Source of the DNA: Deltaproteobacteria bacterium HGW-Deltaproteobacteria-15
Lineage (GTDB): Bacteria; Desulfobacterota; DSM-4660; Desulfatiglandales; HGW-15
Assembly: GCA_002840535.1 (NCBI GenBank)
Contig: PHBH01000008.1
Location: 1 to 64,000, forward strand
DNA length: 64,000 bases
Direction of reading: 5' to 3'
The stretch's first letter is position 1, and the number at the start of each line of letters is the position of its first letter. This document shows positions 1 through 7,786 of this stretch, piece after piece. Position numbers and translations under genes: made by a program. Below the pieces are notes generated by a model. The model was not told the origin of the DNA, ran no database searches, and was given only the letters and a program-made list of their open reading frames with translations.

Positions 1-2
1 CA

Positions 3-125
3 TTTGACTGGTTTTACCGAAAAATGGAAGCTTCAATTTTTCAAAGAACAAATGACTCTAATTTCACCATACAAGGAGCTTGTTCCGCTCTGCTTGCTGC
101 TCATGACTTTGGGTTCAATTGCTAA
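3..125 (+). CDS. Possible 3' end of an unidentified gene cut by the window edge
   Basis: One frame is open from base 3 to a TAA at 123-125, giving about 40 residues that end in HDFGFNC. The stretch is more AT-rich than its neighbours and matches no family I recognise. It could be the C-terminus of a gene starting left of the window, or chance. Bases 126-256 hold no gene that I can support. Confidence 0.2.
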   Translation, partial: FDWFYRKMEASIFQRTNDSNFTIQGACSALLAAHDFGFNC

Positions 126-256
126 CATAGGCATGTCGTTGCGTCAATGCTGGTCACCCCACCTGACCTCCCCATCACATCCTTACCATTCTCGTCGAAG
201 ATCCCGACACAACGCGGGGATGGGAGGGGTGGGGAGGGGGATGCGATTGCCTGCAA

Positions 257-994
257 TCAGAGAATCCATTTCCGCCGGATATTGCGAAGACTAAACGCGA
301 ATAGCGCCAGACAAAAGGCGCCGAGGACAAGGAAATCGATCGGTAAGGCCATCGCGTTTTCGCTTCTCAGTGCGCCGTGAAAGATGTCTGCGCCATACGT
401 GATGGGCAGAACGTAGGAGAGGGGCTTAAGAAACAGAGGAAGTTGCTCAATGGGGAAAAAGAGCCCACAGAGGAAGATCATGGGAAATCGGAAGAAGTTC
501 GAAAAGGTCTGGGCCTCGAAGATCTCGCTCACGGAGACCGCGACGAAAAGGCCCATAAAGGTGGAGACAATGGCGATCAGCGCCACGGACGGCAGGAATG
601 CGGCCCAGGAAACGTTGGCGAGATCGGTCAGGAAGAGCGCCAAAACCACTGGTACGAAGGCGTTCGCGATGCCGAAGAGAATCGCCCCGGAGGTCTTGGC
701 CAGCATCAGCATTTCCAGAGGCAGGGGGGCGAGGAGCAACCGATCGAACGATCGCCCCTTTTTTTCAAAGGTCACTGTCACTGCCAGCATGGAGGTGGTC
801 CCGAAAAGGATGGAAACGGTCACAACGCCCGGGAGCAGGGAAAGGACGCTTTCCATGCCGCTACCGGATTTGATGAAGAACATGCCGGTCCACGCAAGCG
901 GGAAGATGATGCCCCAGCTGATGTTGGGCGGTTTGAGGTAGTAGGTCCGCATGTCCTTGAGCAGGATGTTCCAGAAGGCGATCCACCGGCTCAT
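257..994 (-). CDS. ABC-2 type transporter permease
   Basis: This 245-residue integral membrane protein has about six hydrophobic segments and fits the ABC-2 (DrrB/NodJ-like) permease family, which forms the membrane channel of exporters for drugs, lipids or polysaccharides. The N-terminus (MSRWIAFWNILLKDMR) is the cytoplasmic helix typical of the family, and the conserved late motif (FFPIEQLPLFLKPLSYVLP) is present. Its ATG overlaps the stop of the ATPase gene upstream as ATGA, so the two are translationally coupled and should form one exporter. An ArsR-type regulator heads the operon, so expression is probably induced by a metal or metalloid. The substrate cannot be read from sequence. Confidence 0.88.
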   Translation of the reverse strand: MSRWIAFWNILLKDMRTYYLKPPNISWGIIFPLAWTGMFFIKSGSGMESVLSLLPGVVTVSILFGTTSMLAVTVTFEKKGRSFDRLLLAPLPLEMLMLAKTSGAILFGIANAFVPVVLALFLTDLANVSWAAFLPSVALIAIVSTFMGLFVAVSVSEIFEAQTFSNFFRFPMIFLCGLFFPIEQLPLFLKPLSYVLPITYGADIFHGALRSENAMALPIDFLVLGAFCLALFAFSLRNIRRKWIL

Positions 995-1962
995 GCGCCA
1001 CCTCCTGCCTTTTCCTTCTCCTTCTTCATGGCATCCGGTTCCAGTCCCGTAATCTGCACGAAGACTTCCTCGAGAGAGGGCCTGATCCTTCGCGCCTCGG
1101 TCACCTCGACGCCCCTCTCCTCGAGAAACCGTACAAGCGGACCCACGGGCACGGCATCGCTCGACTCGACCCGGACTTGCCCTTGAGGACCGGCCTGAAA
1201 CTGCAGATGGGAAAATGCGGAGCGGAGTTTCTCGCTCAGGTCCGAGTCGGACTTGGAGACGGAAAGCTCCATCAGGTGCCTTTGCCGTACCGGCTGCATG
1301 AGATCTTCCACAGCCTCTATCCGGACGATTCGCCCGGCGACGATGAAGGCGATGCGATGGCTGAGCCGCTCGGCCTCCTCGATGTAGTGGGTTGTCAGGA
1401 AGATGGTGGTCCCGTTTTTGTTAAGCTGAGCCAGGAGCTGGCGGATCTGACGGGCGCTTGCCACATCAATGCCGGTGGTCGGCTCGTCCAGAAAAAGGAG
1501 CGGCGGTTTGTGGATGATTCCGGCTGCAATGGCGAGCTTCCGCTTCATGCCCTTGGAGTAACCGCCGAACCTTCTTTTCGCAGCCTTGGTAAGACCGAAG
1601 GTCTCCAGCAACTCCCCCGCCCGTTGCTCCCGCTCCTTTTTCCTCACGCCGTAGAGAGCTGCGCAGAAGCAGAGGTTTTCAAACCCGCTGAGTTCCGGGT
1701 AAAGGCTGCTCTCATCCGGCACCACGCCCATGAGGTGCTGGGCGTGCTTGATACGATGAGTGTAGTCCTCATTGAAGTATAGCACTCTGCCGGACGTGGG
1801 CCGCGCAAGGCCGGTCAACATGTTGATGGTCGTCGTCTTCCCGGCGCCGTTCGGCCCCAGGAAACCGAAGACCTCCCCCTGGTGAACGGAAAAGGATACC
1901 GAGTCGACTGCCAGGACGTCCTCGTATTTCTTACTCAGCTGGTCTGCTTGGAGAAGATCCAT
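991..1962 (-). CDS. ABC transporter ATP-binding protein (DrrA/CcmA-like)
   Basis: This 323-residue ATPase energises the ABC-2 permease that follows it. Walker A (GPNGAGKTTT) is near residue 38, a degenerate signature (YSKGMKRK in place of LSGGQ) is near 140, Walker B with catalytic Glu (LLFLDEPTTGID) is near 160, and the H-loop His is in TTHYIEEAE. A C-terminal extension of roughly 80 residues, usual in the DrrA group, follows the nucleotide-binding domain. The protein ends in a Lys/Glu-rich tail. It lies about 130 bp downstream of the ArsR-type gene, with a repeat-rich spacer between them. No strong Shine-Dalgarno precedes the ATG. Confidence 0.9.
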   Translation of the reverse strand: MDLLQADQLSKKYEDVLAVDSVSFSVHQGEVFGFLGPNGAGKTTTINMLTGLARPTSGRVLYFNEDYTHRIKHAQHLMGVVPDESSLYPELSGFENLCFCAALYGVRKKEREQRAGELLETFGLTKAAKRRFGGYSKGMKRKLAIAAGIIHKPPLLFLDEPTTGIDVASARQIRQLLAQLNKNGTTIFLTTHYIEEAERLSHRIAFIVAGRIVRIEAVEDLMQPVRQRHLMELSVSKSDSDLSEKLRSAFSHLQFQAGPQGQVRVESSDAVPVGPLVRFLEERGVEVTEARRIRPSLEEVFVQITGLEPDAMKKEKEKAGGGA

Positions 1963-1964
1963 TT

Positions 1965-2090
1965 TGGTTTCTCTGGTTTCCCTGGTTTATCCAGTTTGTC
2001 AGGTTGCCCTGGTTGTCTGGTCCGGTGTTCAGTCCCTCTGGATAACCAAACAAACGAGAGAAACCCAATAAACCAGAGAACCGGTCTAAC
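1965..2090. repeat. CTGGTTT-type degenerate repeat with inverted halves
   Basis: The spacer between the regulator and the ATPase holds iterations of CTGGTTT / CTGGTTTATCC on the left and their complements (CTGGATAACC, AATAAACCAG) on the right, so the transcript could fold into a long imperfect hairpin. It may be a decayed repeat or an intra-operon attenuating or RNA-stabilising structure. Confidence 0.5.
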
Positions 2091-2093
2091 CGC

Positions 2094-2564
2094 TCAGGAC
2101 TCCTTCTTGTCCGTCGTGCAGGGATGGCCCTTCGCGTCCCCGTGGCATTTCTTGATCTGTTCGAGGGTGCACTTCTCAGGTTTGTCCTTCAGCATGACAG
2201 GTTTCTCACAACAGGAATTGCACATGGTCTTTGCCTCCTTTCCGGTTTTCCCCTTTTCCCTGGCGTGTACCCGGCGACATTGTCCGGACGACGCCTCTGA
2301 CCGGAATATGATCCTTTCGAACTCTCGTACGATCCCTTTCAGAATTTTCTTATTCACCGAATAATGGACCCAGTACCCGCGCTTTTCCCCCTCCACCAGT
2401 CCCGCCTCCCTGAGGATCTTGAGATTCTGGGACACGGCGGCCTCGGATATGCCGAGACGTTGGGCCAGAGCCTTTCCGCACCATTCCCTGCTCAGCAGCA
2501 TTTGGATCAGCCGCCAGCGCGTTTCGTCCGATATGGCCTTGAAAATGGTGGGAAGCGGAATCAT
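2094..2564 (-). CDS. ArsR/SmtB-family metal-responsive repressor with Cys-rich tail
   Basis: The protein has 156 residues. Residues 1-95 are a winged helix-turn-helix of the ArsR family (ISDETRWRLIQMLL, then the recognition helix in ISEAAVSQNLKILREAGLV). Residues 114-156 form an unusual tail with six Cys (CNSCC, KCT, KCHGD, HPC). Such tails bind soft metals or metalloids in related regulators. The gene heads the operon with the ABC-2 exporter and probably represses it through the perfect palindrome just upstream. A strong Shine-Dalgarno (AAAGGAGG) stands 8 nt before an in-frame ATG at 2225, so the 43-residue Cys-rich tail may also be made as a separate protein. Confidence 0.87.
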   Translation of the reverse strand: MIPLPTIFKAISDETRWRLIQMLLSREWCGKALAQRLGISEAAVSQNLKILREAGLVEGEKRGYWVHYSVNKKILKGIVREFERIIFRSEASSGQCRRVHAREKGKTGKEAKTMCNSCCEKPVMLKDKPEKCTLEQIKKCHGDAKGHPCTTDKKES

Positions 2565-2575
2565 GTCGATCGGCG

Positions 2576-2601
2576 TTCAATTAAGGGTATGCTTAATTGA
2601 A
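2576..2601. promoter_or_regulatory. ArsR-type operator palindrome
   Basis: TTCAATTAAG and CTTAATTGAA form a perfect 10-bp inverted repeat around a 6-bp spacer. It begins 12 bp upstream of the start codon of the ArsR-type gene, which is a typical position for autorepression by this family. Confidence 0.75.
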
Positions 2602-3183
2602 TTGGGGTTTGCTTGTCAACAAAAAATCGATCGGCACTGTCGCGCCCACCGTGCCAGAGTAATAAGTTCTTTCAGCCTTGCCAGCCCCCCGGCCGAAAAT
2701 ACCCGCCAAAAAGCACTGGACCGATTCCGCCAGAAGCTGGCTCACGACGTTTCGGTTGGTCCAGCCCACGGCCTTGAGCACGCCGATCTCCCTGGCCCGC
2801 TCCGCGATGTTGCCCGCCATGGTCTTGAAGGCGATCAGGACCGCGACGATGACGGCGATCAGCGAGGCGGCCATGGTCAACTTATCGGAAAGGGCGAAAA
2901 AGCTCCCAAGGAGTTTCAGGAACGATTCCGGGGTGCCGATGGTCGCCTTTTGCCCCACGATTGTCCGAAGTGCTGATGCGAGGTTCGTGATCTTCTCCTG
3001 GTCGGCCTTGATGAAGAGAAGGTTGACATCAGCTGGGCTGAATGGGGAGACGGATTGGACTTGCGAAGATGCGGCGGCAAGTTTCTGTGCTTCTTCGATC
3101 GGCACATAGACGTTCGCTATGGCGATCTTCGCCGCCCGGGACGCATCGGCCTGCCCGACCACGGGAAATGATGCGTCGGCCAT
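2593..3183 (-). pseudogene. Truncated FtsX/MacB-type ABC permease fragment
   Basis: The 196-residue frame contains only the second half of a periplasmic MacB-like domain, then one hydrophobic segment and the FtsX signature (AERAREIGVLKAVGWTNRNVVSQLLAES). A full permease would have an N-terminal membrane helix and three more C-terminal segments. The homology stops after LAGIFGRG, and the remaining residues run into the operator of the ArsR cassette. I infer that the gene was cut when that cassette arrived. Its 5' part is missing as well: the frame opens 12 nt after the stop of the barrel gene. It is probably a relic of a second permease of the envelope operon to its right. Confidence 0.7.
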
Positions 3184-3195
3184 GGGTGCTGTGAC

Positions 3196-4491
3196 TCAGA
3201 AATAGTATCTCGCTCTCAGCTCGATTCGATAATCGTTCTGCTTTTCCCCGAACTCGCTGAATTCATCTCCGGAAAGAAACGTGCCCTTGAGCCTCAGTTC
3301 GAGGTTGGTGACGCCGGCATAAAGAAGCTCAGGCGAGATCGAGAAGCTCCGGTCATCGATATTGGCTATCCAGGTGATTGCGGGCGTGAAATAGAGAATG
3401 TCAAAGGGATCTTTCTGGCTGATCCGGAGGTAGAGATAGTTCTTCATCGGATTGATTCGGCCGTATCTGCCCTCGGTCAGCCTCTGAGCTCCCTGGAGAA
3501 GGGTATCCATGCCGGTGGTGACAAAGGCATCGTATCCTCTGTCTATGAGCGTGAAGTAGTCCTCCATCTGTCCTTCGGTGAAACCCGTCCCATTATAGTA
3601 GTACTCGAGGATATAGGTGGTCTCCGTGGCGGTCAGGTAGCGCAGACCCACAAGGTAGCTCCAGACATCGGATTGCTCTTCGATAAGCGTCCCCCCTCCG
3701 TCGATGAAGCTTTTCTCATAGTCCTTGATCCACGCAGCCTCGCCGTGTATTTCGAGATTGGTGGCAAGGTTTCGAGAAAAATCAAAGCCGTATCGGTGGG
3801 GCCTGCTTCCCCCGGCCAGGAACATGAAATCAATGTCCGTGTCGAAGAAGAGAAAGTAAATCTTCGCTGCGGGATTCAGATGGTTCGGTTCGCCGAAATC
3901 CTTGTTCATGTCTCCGTAGACAGGAACAATAGCGGGTGTAAAGGAGAAGGTCTTCAATGGTCCGTCGAAACTCCTGATGTAGTCCATCGATGCCACGTAG
4001 AAGCCTTCCAGATTCAGGGTGGGATCGTCCGGGTCCTTTGGCCGATCCAGGAAAGCAACCGGGTTCCATGCATAACCCTTGCCCCACTTCATGGTCTTCT
4101 TTCCTGTGTCCACGGTCACGAATGGAGATGGTTTGAGGGAAACAAAACCTTCATAAAGGGCCGTCTCGCCAGACCATCCCTCGTAGGTGTGCACGAGGTC
4201 GCTGTTGATTCTCACAAATCCGCGCGCAATACCCTTTTCGTAAGCCCCGTCCAGTTGCAGCGTGAAGCCCTGCTGATCGAGCGTGGAACCCTCGTCACGG
4301 TTATAAAACCTCAGCTTGTAAAGACGGCTGTCCTTGTTCAGACCGAAGAGGACCGGATCGACCTCGGCATATCCGCCGAAGTGAAAAGCCTTCTTTTCGA
4401 TTTCTCCGACTTCGAACTTGTATTCCTCGGCCAAGCAATCTTGAAAAGTCAGGTTCAGACCGATCAGGCAAAGGAGGAAGATTCTCAGCAC
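3196..4491 (-). CDS. Outer-membrane beta-barrel protein of an envelope transport operon
   Basis: About 431 residues with alternating aromatic/polar strands and a C-terminal RARYYF, the terminal Phe typical of BAM-inserted barrels. I place the start at GTG 4491 because MLRIFLLCLIGLNLTF...CLA then makes a normal signal peptide. The open frame continues to an ATG at 4572, but those extra residues (MGRAKRNPS) are encoded by a dispersed palindromic repeat and are unlikely to be protein. No clear Shine-Dalgarno supports either start. The gene follows a LolA-like gene and a LolDE-like ABC pair, so it may be the outer-membrane end of a lipid or lipoprotein export route. I do not recognise a named family. 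Confidence 0.75.
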   Translation of the reverse strand: MLRIFLLCLIGLNLTFQDCLAEEYKFEVGEIEKKAFHFGGYAEVDPVLFGLNKDSRLYKLRFYNRDEGSTLDQQGFTLQLDGAYEKGIARGFVRINSDLVHTYEGWSGETALYEGFVSLKPSPFVTVDTGKKTMKWGKGYAWNPVAFLDRPKDPDDPTLNLEGFYVASMDYIRSFDGPLKTFSFTPAIVPVYGDMNKDFGEPNHLNPAAKIYFLFFDTDIDFMFLAGGSRPHRYGFDFSRNLATNLEIHGEAAWIKDYEKSFIDGGGTLIEEQSDVWSYLVGLRYLTATETTYILEYYYNGTGFTEGQMEDYFTLIDRGYDAFVTTGMDTLLQGAQRLTEGRYGRINPMKNYLYLRISQKDPFDILYFTPAITWIANIDDRSFSISPELLYAGVTNLELRLKGTFLSGDEFSEFGEKQNDYRIELRARYYF

Positions 4492-4546
4492 CCACAGACA
4501 TCGACTGCGGTGCGGGTAAGCCAAGCGCTCGGAAAGGCGCTTATCT

Positions 4547-4577
4547 GATGGGTTTCGCTTCGCTCTACCCATCCTAC
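4547..4577. repeat. Dispersed GATGGGT...ACCCATC palindromic repeat, copy 1
   Basis: This 31-bp element has 7-bp inverted arms around TTCGCTTCGCTCT and is followed by CTAC. Related copies lie at 33388-33418, 33437-33467 and 47763-47793. It resembles the REP-like sequences spread through many proteobacterial genomes, and it creates a spurious N-terminus for the barrel gene. Confidence 0.8.
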
Positions 4578-4637
4578 AATACCCCTTTTCCCAGGATCTT
4601 GATCATCCAGTCAATCCTGTCAGAAAACTCTTTTATT

Positions 4638-5372
4638 TTATTTGCGCAGGGAATCCATATTCGGCATGTAGGTAAGAGTGAAGACCTCGTCAGCAAGTTC
4701 TCTTTTCTTGAAATTCGCAAAGAGCATGACCGACTTATACCCCTTGTAGAGAGGGCTGTCAGTCTCCACTGTAGCCGGCCTTACGATTCCTCCTCCGAAA
4801 TCCTTGATGTCCGTGAAGTAGAGTGTCTTGATGAGCATGGATGCCTCGGTCAGACATTCGATCCTGGTGGGCGACACCTTTTCCTTGTCCACCCACATCT
4901 TGAGCTGGTCGTACGCCACAGTCTTGGTCTTTGCCTTGAGAAGGAGCAGGTATTCCTTTCCCTGATCCTCCACATTGGTCACGTTATATTCTTCCGAATA
5001 ATCCAGTTGGAGGATGTCCGAGTTGTTGAATACCCCTCCGATCACCGACTGGAGGCTGGTGATGCGGACCGGCTTTCCCACATTGGGAATGTACAGCCAC
5101 ATGTTCTCTCCGAGGCGAAGAGTGCTTCGGCCCTTCTCGCTGGCAGGGGCGGTGAATATGCCTGCAATCTTGTCTTTTCCCTTCTTGGCCGTGTAGAGGA
5201 CAAATTCCTTTTTTCGCCCGTCCGGCTCGATGTTGATGAGCTTGCGGTAGAGCTCATAGGATTCGGGCGCGAGGTTTCTGTCTATCTGCTGCAGGAGCTG
5301 GTTCCCGTCGACTGCATAGGCAGTCGAAGACAAGAGTATTGAAGCAATGAATGTGATGATGGTCTTAAACAT
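4638..5372 (-). CDS. LolA-like outer membrane lipoprotein-sorting protein
   Basis: A 244-residue periplasmic protein. The start at 5372 is fixed by GGAGG seven nt upstream and gives the signal peptide MFKTIITFIASILLSSTAYA. The body has the LolA/LolB-type pattern of the family annotated as outer membrane lipoprotein-sorting protein (ENMWLYIPNVGKPVRITS, DYSEEYNV, TYMPNMDSLRK). Such proteins carry lipoproteins or lipids across the periplasm. The gene lies between the ABC permease upstream and the barrel gene downstream, so ABC complex, periplasmic carrier and outer-membrane acceptor appear in order. The actual cargo is unknown. Confidence 0.8.
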   Translation of the reverse strand: MFKTIITFIASILLSSTAYAVDGNQLLQQIDRNLAPESYELYRKLINIEPDGRKKEFVLYTAKKGKDKIAGIFTAPASEKGRSTLRLGENMWLYIPNVGKPVRITSLQSVIGGVFNNSDILQLDYSEEYNVTNVEDQGKEYLLLLKAKTKTVAYDQLKMWVDKEKVSPTRIECLTEASMLIKTLYFTDIKDFGGGIVRPATVETDSPLYKGYKSVMLFANFKKRELADEVFTLTYMPNMDSLRK

Positions 5373-5394
5373 ATTCTTTCCTCCTTCAATTATC

Positions 5395-5418
5395 GTTCCC
5401 ACAATCCAGCGTGGGAAC
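5395..5418. repeat. GTTCCCAC...GTGGGAAC hairpin
   Basis: A perfect 8-bp inverted repeat with an 8-nt loop lies between the permease gene and the LolA-like gene. It resembles a common dispersed proteobacterial repeat and may act as an intra-operon mRNA hairpin. Confidence 0.55.
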
Positions 5419-5489
5419 GATAAGGAATGTTATACCATAATGTCGCATAGAGACTTGAATTCGCAGGATGTGCAGGTTTCCACATTAAA

Positions 5490-6728
5490 TTAAACATATC
5501 CCAGGGCCTTGATCGGGTCCATCCTCGATGCCTTGAAGGCAGGCTGAAGACTTGCGACAACCGCCACCAGGATGACAATACCCATGATCATGAGAAGGTC
5601 CTGCGGGTTCACGGAGGCTGTGAGGACAATGTCCGTTTGCCTCGCAAAGTCATAGGTGAATCGTGCCGCATTGATGCCATAGACCAGAGCTACGCTCAAC
5701 AGCCCACCTATAGCTGCACCGATCGCGCCAAGGAGCAGCCCTTCGATCAGGAACATGGAGAGGATCCTCCTCGGCAGGGTTCCGATTGCCGCGATGGTCC
5801 CGATCTCCCTCACCCGCTCGTAGACCGCCATGATCATCACGTTCATGATGCTGATGAGCACAACCGCGACAAGCATAATCTTGATAAAAAATGTCATCAT
5901 GTCGATCATGCGGGCGATGTTGTAAAAGGGGGACAGTTGCTCCCAGGTGTGCACCTCGAACACTGGCTTTCCCTGCTTGTTCAACTCGCCGGAAAGCTTT
6001 CCCTCCAGTATCCCGAACACCTCATAAAGCCGGTCGAAGTCCTTCAGTCTCACGGCAATTTCGCTGATCTCCTTCTCCTCCATCCTCAGGATCTCCACCG
6101 CGTCATCGATGTGGACATAGCCGTCCCGGCCGCCCGGTCCGGTGGCGCTTTCCATAATCCCCCCCACCTTGAGCTGCTTCCCATTGACCGAGCCGTCTCT
6201 GTTCGTGGCGATCACAACGACCATATCCCCTACGTTGACCTTCATCCCCCTTGCAAGAAGCTCAGGGATAAGGATCTCTCCCTTCTTGAGCGCCTTCTCC
6301 CCTTCCATGATTCTCGGCAGGAGCAGAGGGACGGTCTTGGCCTCCATCTCGGGGTCAACACCGTTCAGCCGTATATTTGTGGTTTCGGTGAAGTTGCTGA
6401 ACATGGCACCGAATTTGATTCTCGAAGAAAAGGCCTCGACCCCGGGGATCTCCTTCAGGATCGTCTCCACCTTCCTGGCGGCCTGGGGCTTCAGGTTCAT
6501 GGTGAGGGGGAGGTTCTCAATGGCGGCCAGGTATCCTTTTCGGTGGATCTGCATGTGTCCCACAAAGGAATCCGTGATCTGACCGATCATCATGTTCTTG
6601 AACGAACCGGTCACGGCCATGAACCCTGCAACGAACAGCACTCCGATGACGATCAGGGACAGGGTAAGGAAGGTCCTCCTCTTGTACCTGAAAAGATTCC
6701 GAGCGGCGATCTTGATCAGGTTAGTCAT
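5490..6728 (-). CDS. ABC transporter permease, FtsX/LolE-MacB type
   Basis: About 412 residues. The start at ATG 6728 is chosen because GGAGGAGG lies eight nt upstream and the ATG overlaps the end of the ATPase gene. There is one N-terminal membrane helix (RTFLTLSLIVIGVLFVAGF), a periplasmic MacB-type domain to about residue 270, and three C-terminal helices with the FtsX signature (VYERVREIGTIAAIGTLPRRIL). With the LolD-like ATPase it forms a type VII ABC system that works on substrates in the outer leaflet or periplasm rather than pumping through the membrane. The LolA-like gene next door suggests lipoprotein or lipid release. Confidence 0.88.
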   Translation of the reverse strand: MTNLIKIAARNLFRYKRRTFLTLSLIVIGVLFVAGFMAVTGSFKNMMIGQITDSFVGHMQIHRKGYLAAIENLPLTMNLKPQAARKVETILKEIPGVEAFSSRIKFGAMFSNFTETTNIRLNGVDPEMEAKTVPLLLPRIMEGEKALKKGEILIPELLARGMKVNVGDMVVVIATNRDGSVNGKQLKVGGIMESATGPGGRDGYVHIDDAVEILRMEEKEISEIAVRLKDFDRLYEVFGILEGKLSGELNKQGKPVFEVHTWEQLSPFYNIARMIDMMTFFIKIMLVAVVLISIMNVMIMAVYERVREIGTIAAIGTLPRRILSMFLIEGLLLGAIGAAIGGLLSVALVYGINAARFTYDFARQTDIVLTASVNPQDLLMIMGIVILVAVVASLQPAFKASRMDPIKALGYV

Positions 6729-7425
6729 GGCCGCGCCCTCCTCCATTTCCATTGGTTTTCAGAAAGCCATCCTCGATCCTGTAGATTGACTCGGCCTCGC
6801 CGATGATGCGGGAGTCATGGGTGGAGAACACAAAGGTGGTGTCCAACTCCTTCCGGATTTGTTTCATCAGGGCAAGGATGCTCATGGCGGTGTCGTGGTC
6901 CAGATTGGCCGTGGGCTCGTCGGCCAGAACAAGCTCCGGATGGGTGACGAGGGCTCTCGCAACGGCTACCCGCTGTTTCTGTCCTCCCGAGAGCTGATCC
7001 GGCATCTTCTTCTGCTGATCGCCCATGCCCACCGCTGCAAGTAGATCCTGCACCTGTTTTCTTCGCGATGAGGCGGAAATATTTTGCACCATGACGAGGG
7101 GGTACTCCACATTTTCGTAGGCGGTCAGCACCGGGATGAGGTTGAAGCTCTGAAAGATGAAACCGATGTGCTTGCCCCTGAAAATCGCAGCATCCGTCTT
7201 GCCAAAGCTCGTGACATCCATGCCTGCAACCATGAGCCGGCCGGCTGAAGGTCTGTCGAGACAGCCGATGAGATTCAGCAGCGTGGTTTTTCCGCTTCCC
7301 GACGGCCCTACGATGGCGACAAACGCACCTTTCGGAATGGAAAAGGTCACGCCCTTCAGGGCATGGATCGCCACTTCCCCGGTTTGATAATCTTTTTTTA
7401 ATTCCTTTCCGATGATCAGTTCCAT
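6721..7425 (-). CDS. LolD/MacB-like ABC transporter ATP-binding protein
   Basis: A 234-residue ATPase starting at ATG 7425, which has GGAG at a good distance. The alternative ATG at 7440 has no such site. Walker A (GPSGSGKTTLLNLIG), Q-loop (FIFQSFNLIPVLTAYENV), signature (LSGGQKQRVAVARAL), Walker B (LVLADEPTANLD) and H-loop (STHD) are all intact. The FNLIP...T..ENV stretch is characteristic of the LolD/MacB subgroup. Its last bases overlap the start of the permease gene. It is the first gene of the envelope operon that runs left to about 3.2 kb. Confidence 0.9.
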   Translation of the reverse strand: MELIIGKELKKDYQTGEVAIHALKGVTFSIPKGAFVAIVGPSGSGKTTLLNLIGCLDRPSAGRLMVAGMDVTSFGKTDAAIFRGKHIGFIFQSFNLIPVLTAYENVEYPLVMVQNISASSRRKQVQDLLAAVGMGDQQKKMPDQLSGGQKQRVAVARALVTHPELVLADEPTANLDHDTAMSILALMKQIRKELDTTFVFSTHDSRIIGEAESIYRIEDGFLKTNGNGGGRGHD

Positions 7426-7786
7426 AAAGACTCCATTCATGTTGAGAAATTCGCTTACGCGTCGTCATCGATCTGAGAAGCGCATCGATAATTGCGTTCT
7501 AGAGTTTGTGGGTTGACTATTCGACCAGGATGGTAGTGCGACTCAGTGAATACTAGCAATTCGAATGCCACATCTCTTTCCTGAGCAGAACCCCCCCGAA
7601 TCATCAGGATAAACACCTGGGGGAAGGTTTGCTTGGTAGACGAAGGAATCTCACCTCGTTCGGCTAAGCTGGATACAAAAGATTCAGATGAAGTATCCAA
7701 TTGAGTAAAAAATACTCATTTGGAATGGACAGGCATCCGTTCCAGTTGATCTCTGGTCTCGTGAATGTTTCCTGGGTGCGCTCAGG
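7426..7786. other. Intergenic region, no supported gene
   Basis: Only a weak 81-residue minus-strand frame (7455-7700) without a recognisable family or ribosome-binding site was found. The promoter of the envelope operon to the left must lie here, but I cannot pin it down. Confidence 0.5.

Noticed and set aside
3184..3198. TGA between the barrel gene and the FtsX fragment, which lie in the same frame
   Set aside because: Unlike the Sec candidates, the upstream protein ends in a normal barrel terminus with final Phe, and the two parts belong to unrelated families, so this is an ordinary stop.
5637..6806. Plus-strand frame of 389 codons
   Set aside because: Antisense shadow of the FtsX permease. 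The composition is His/Asp-rich and no domain is recognisable.
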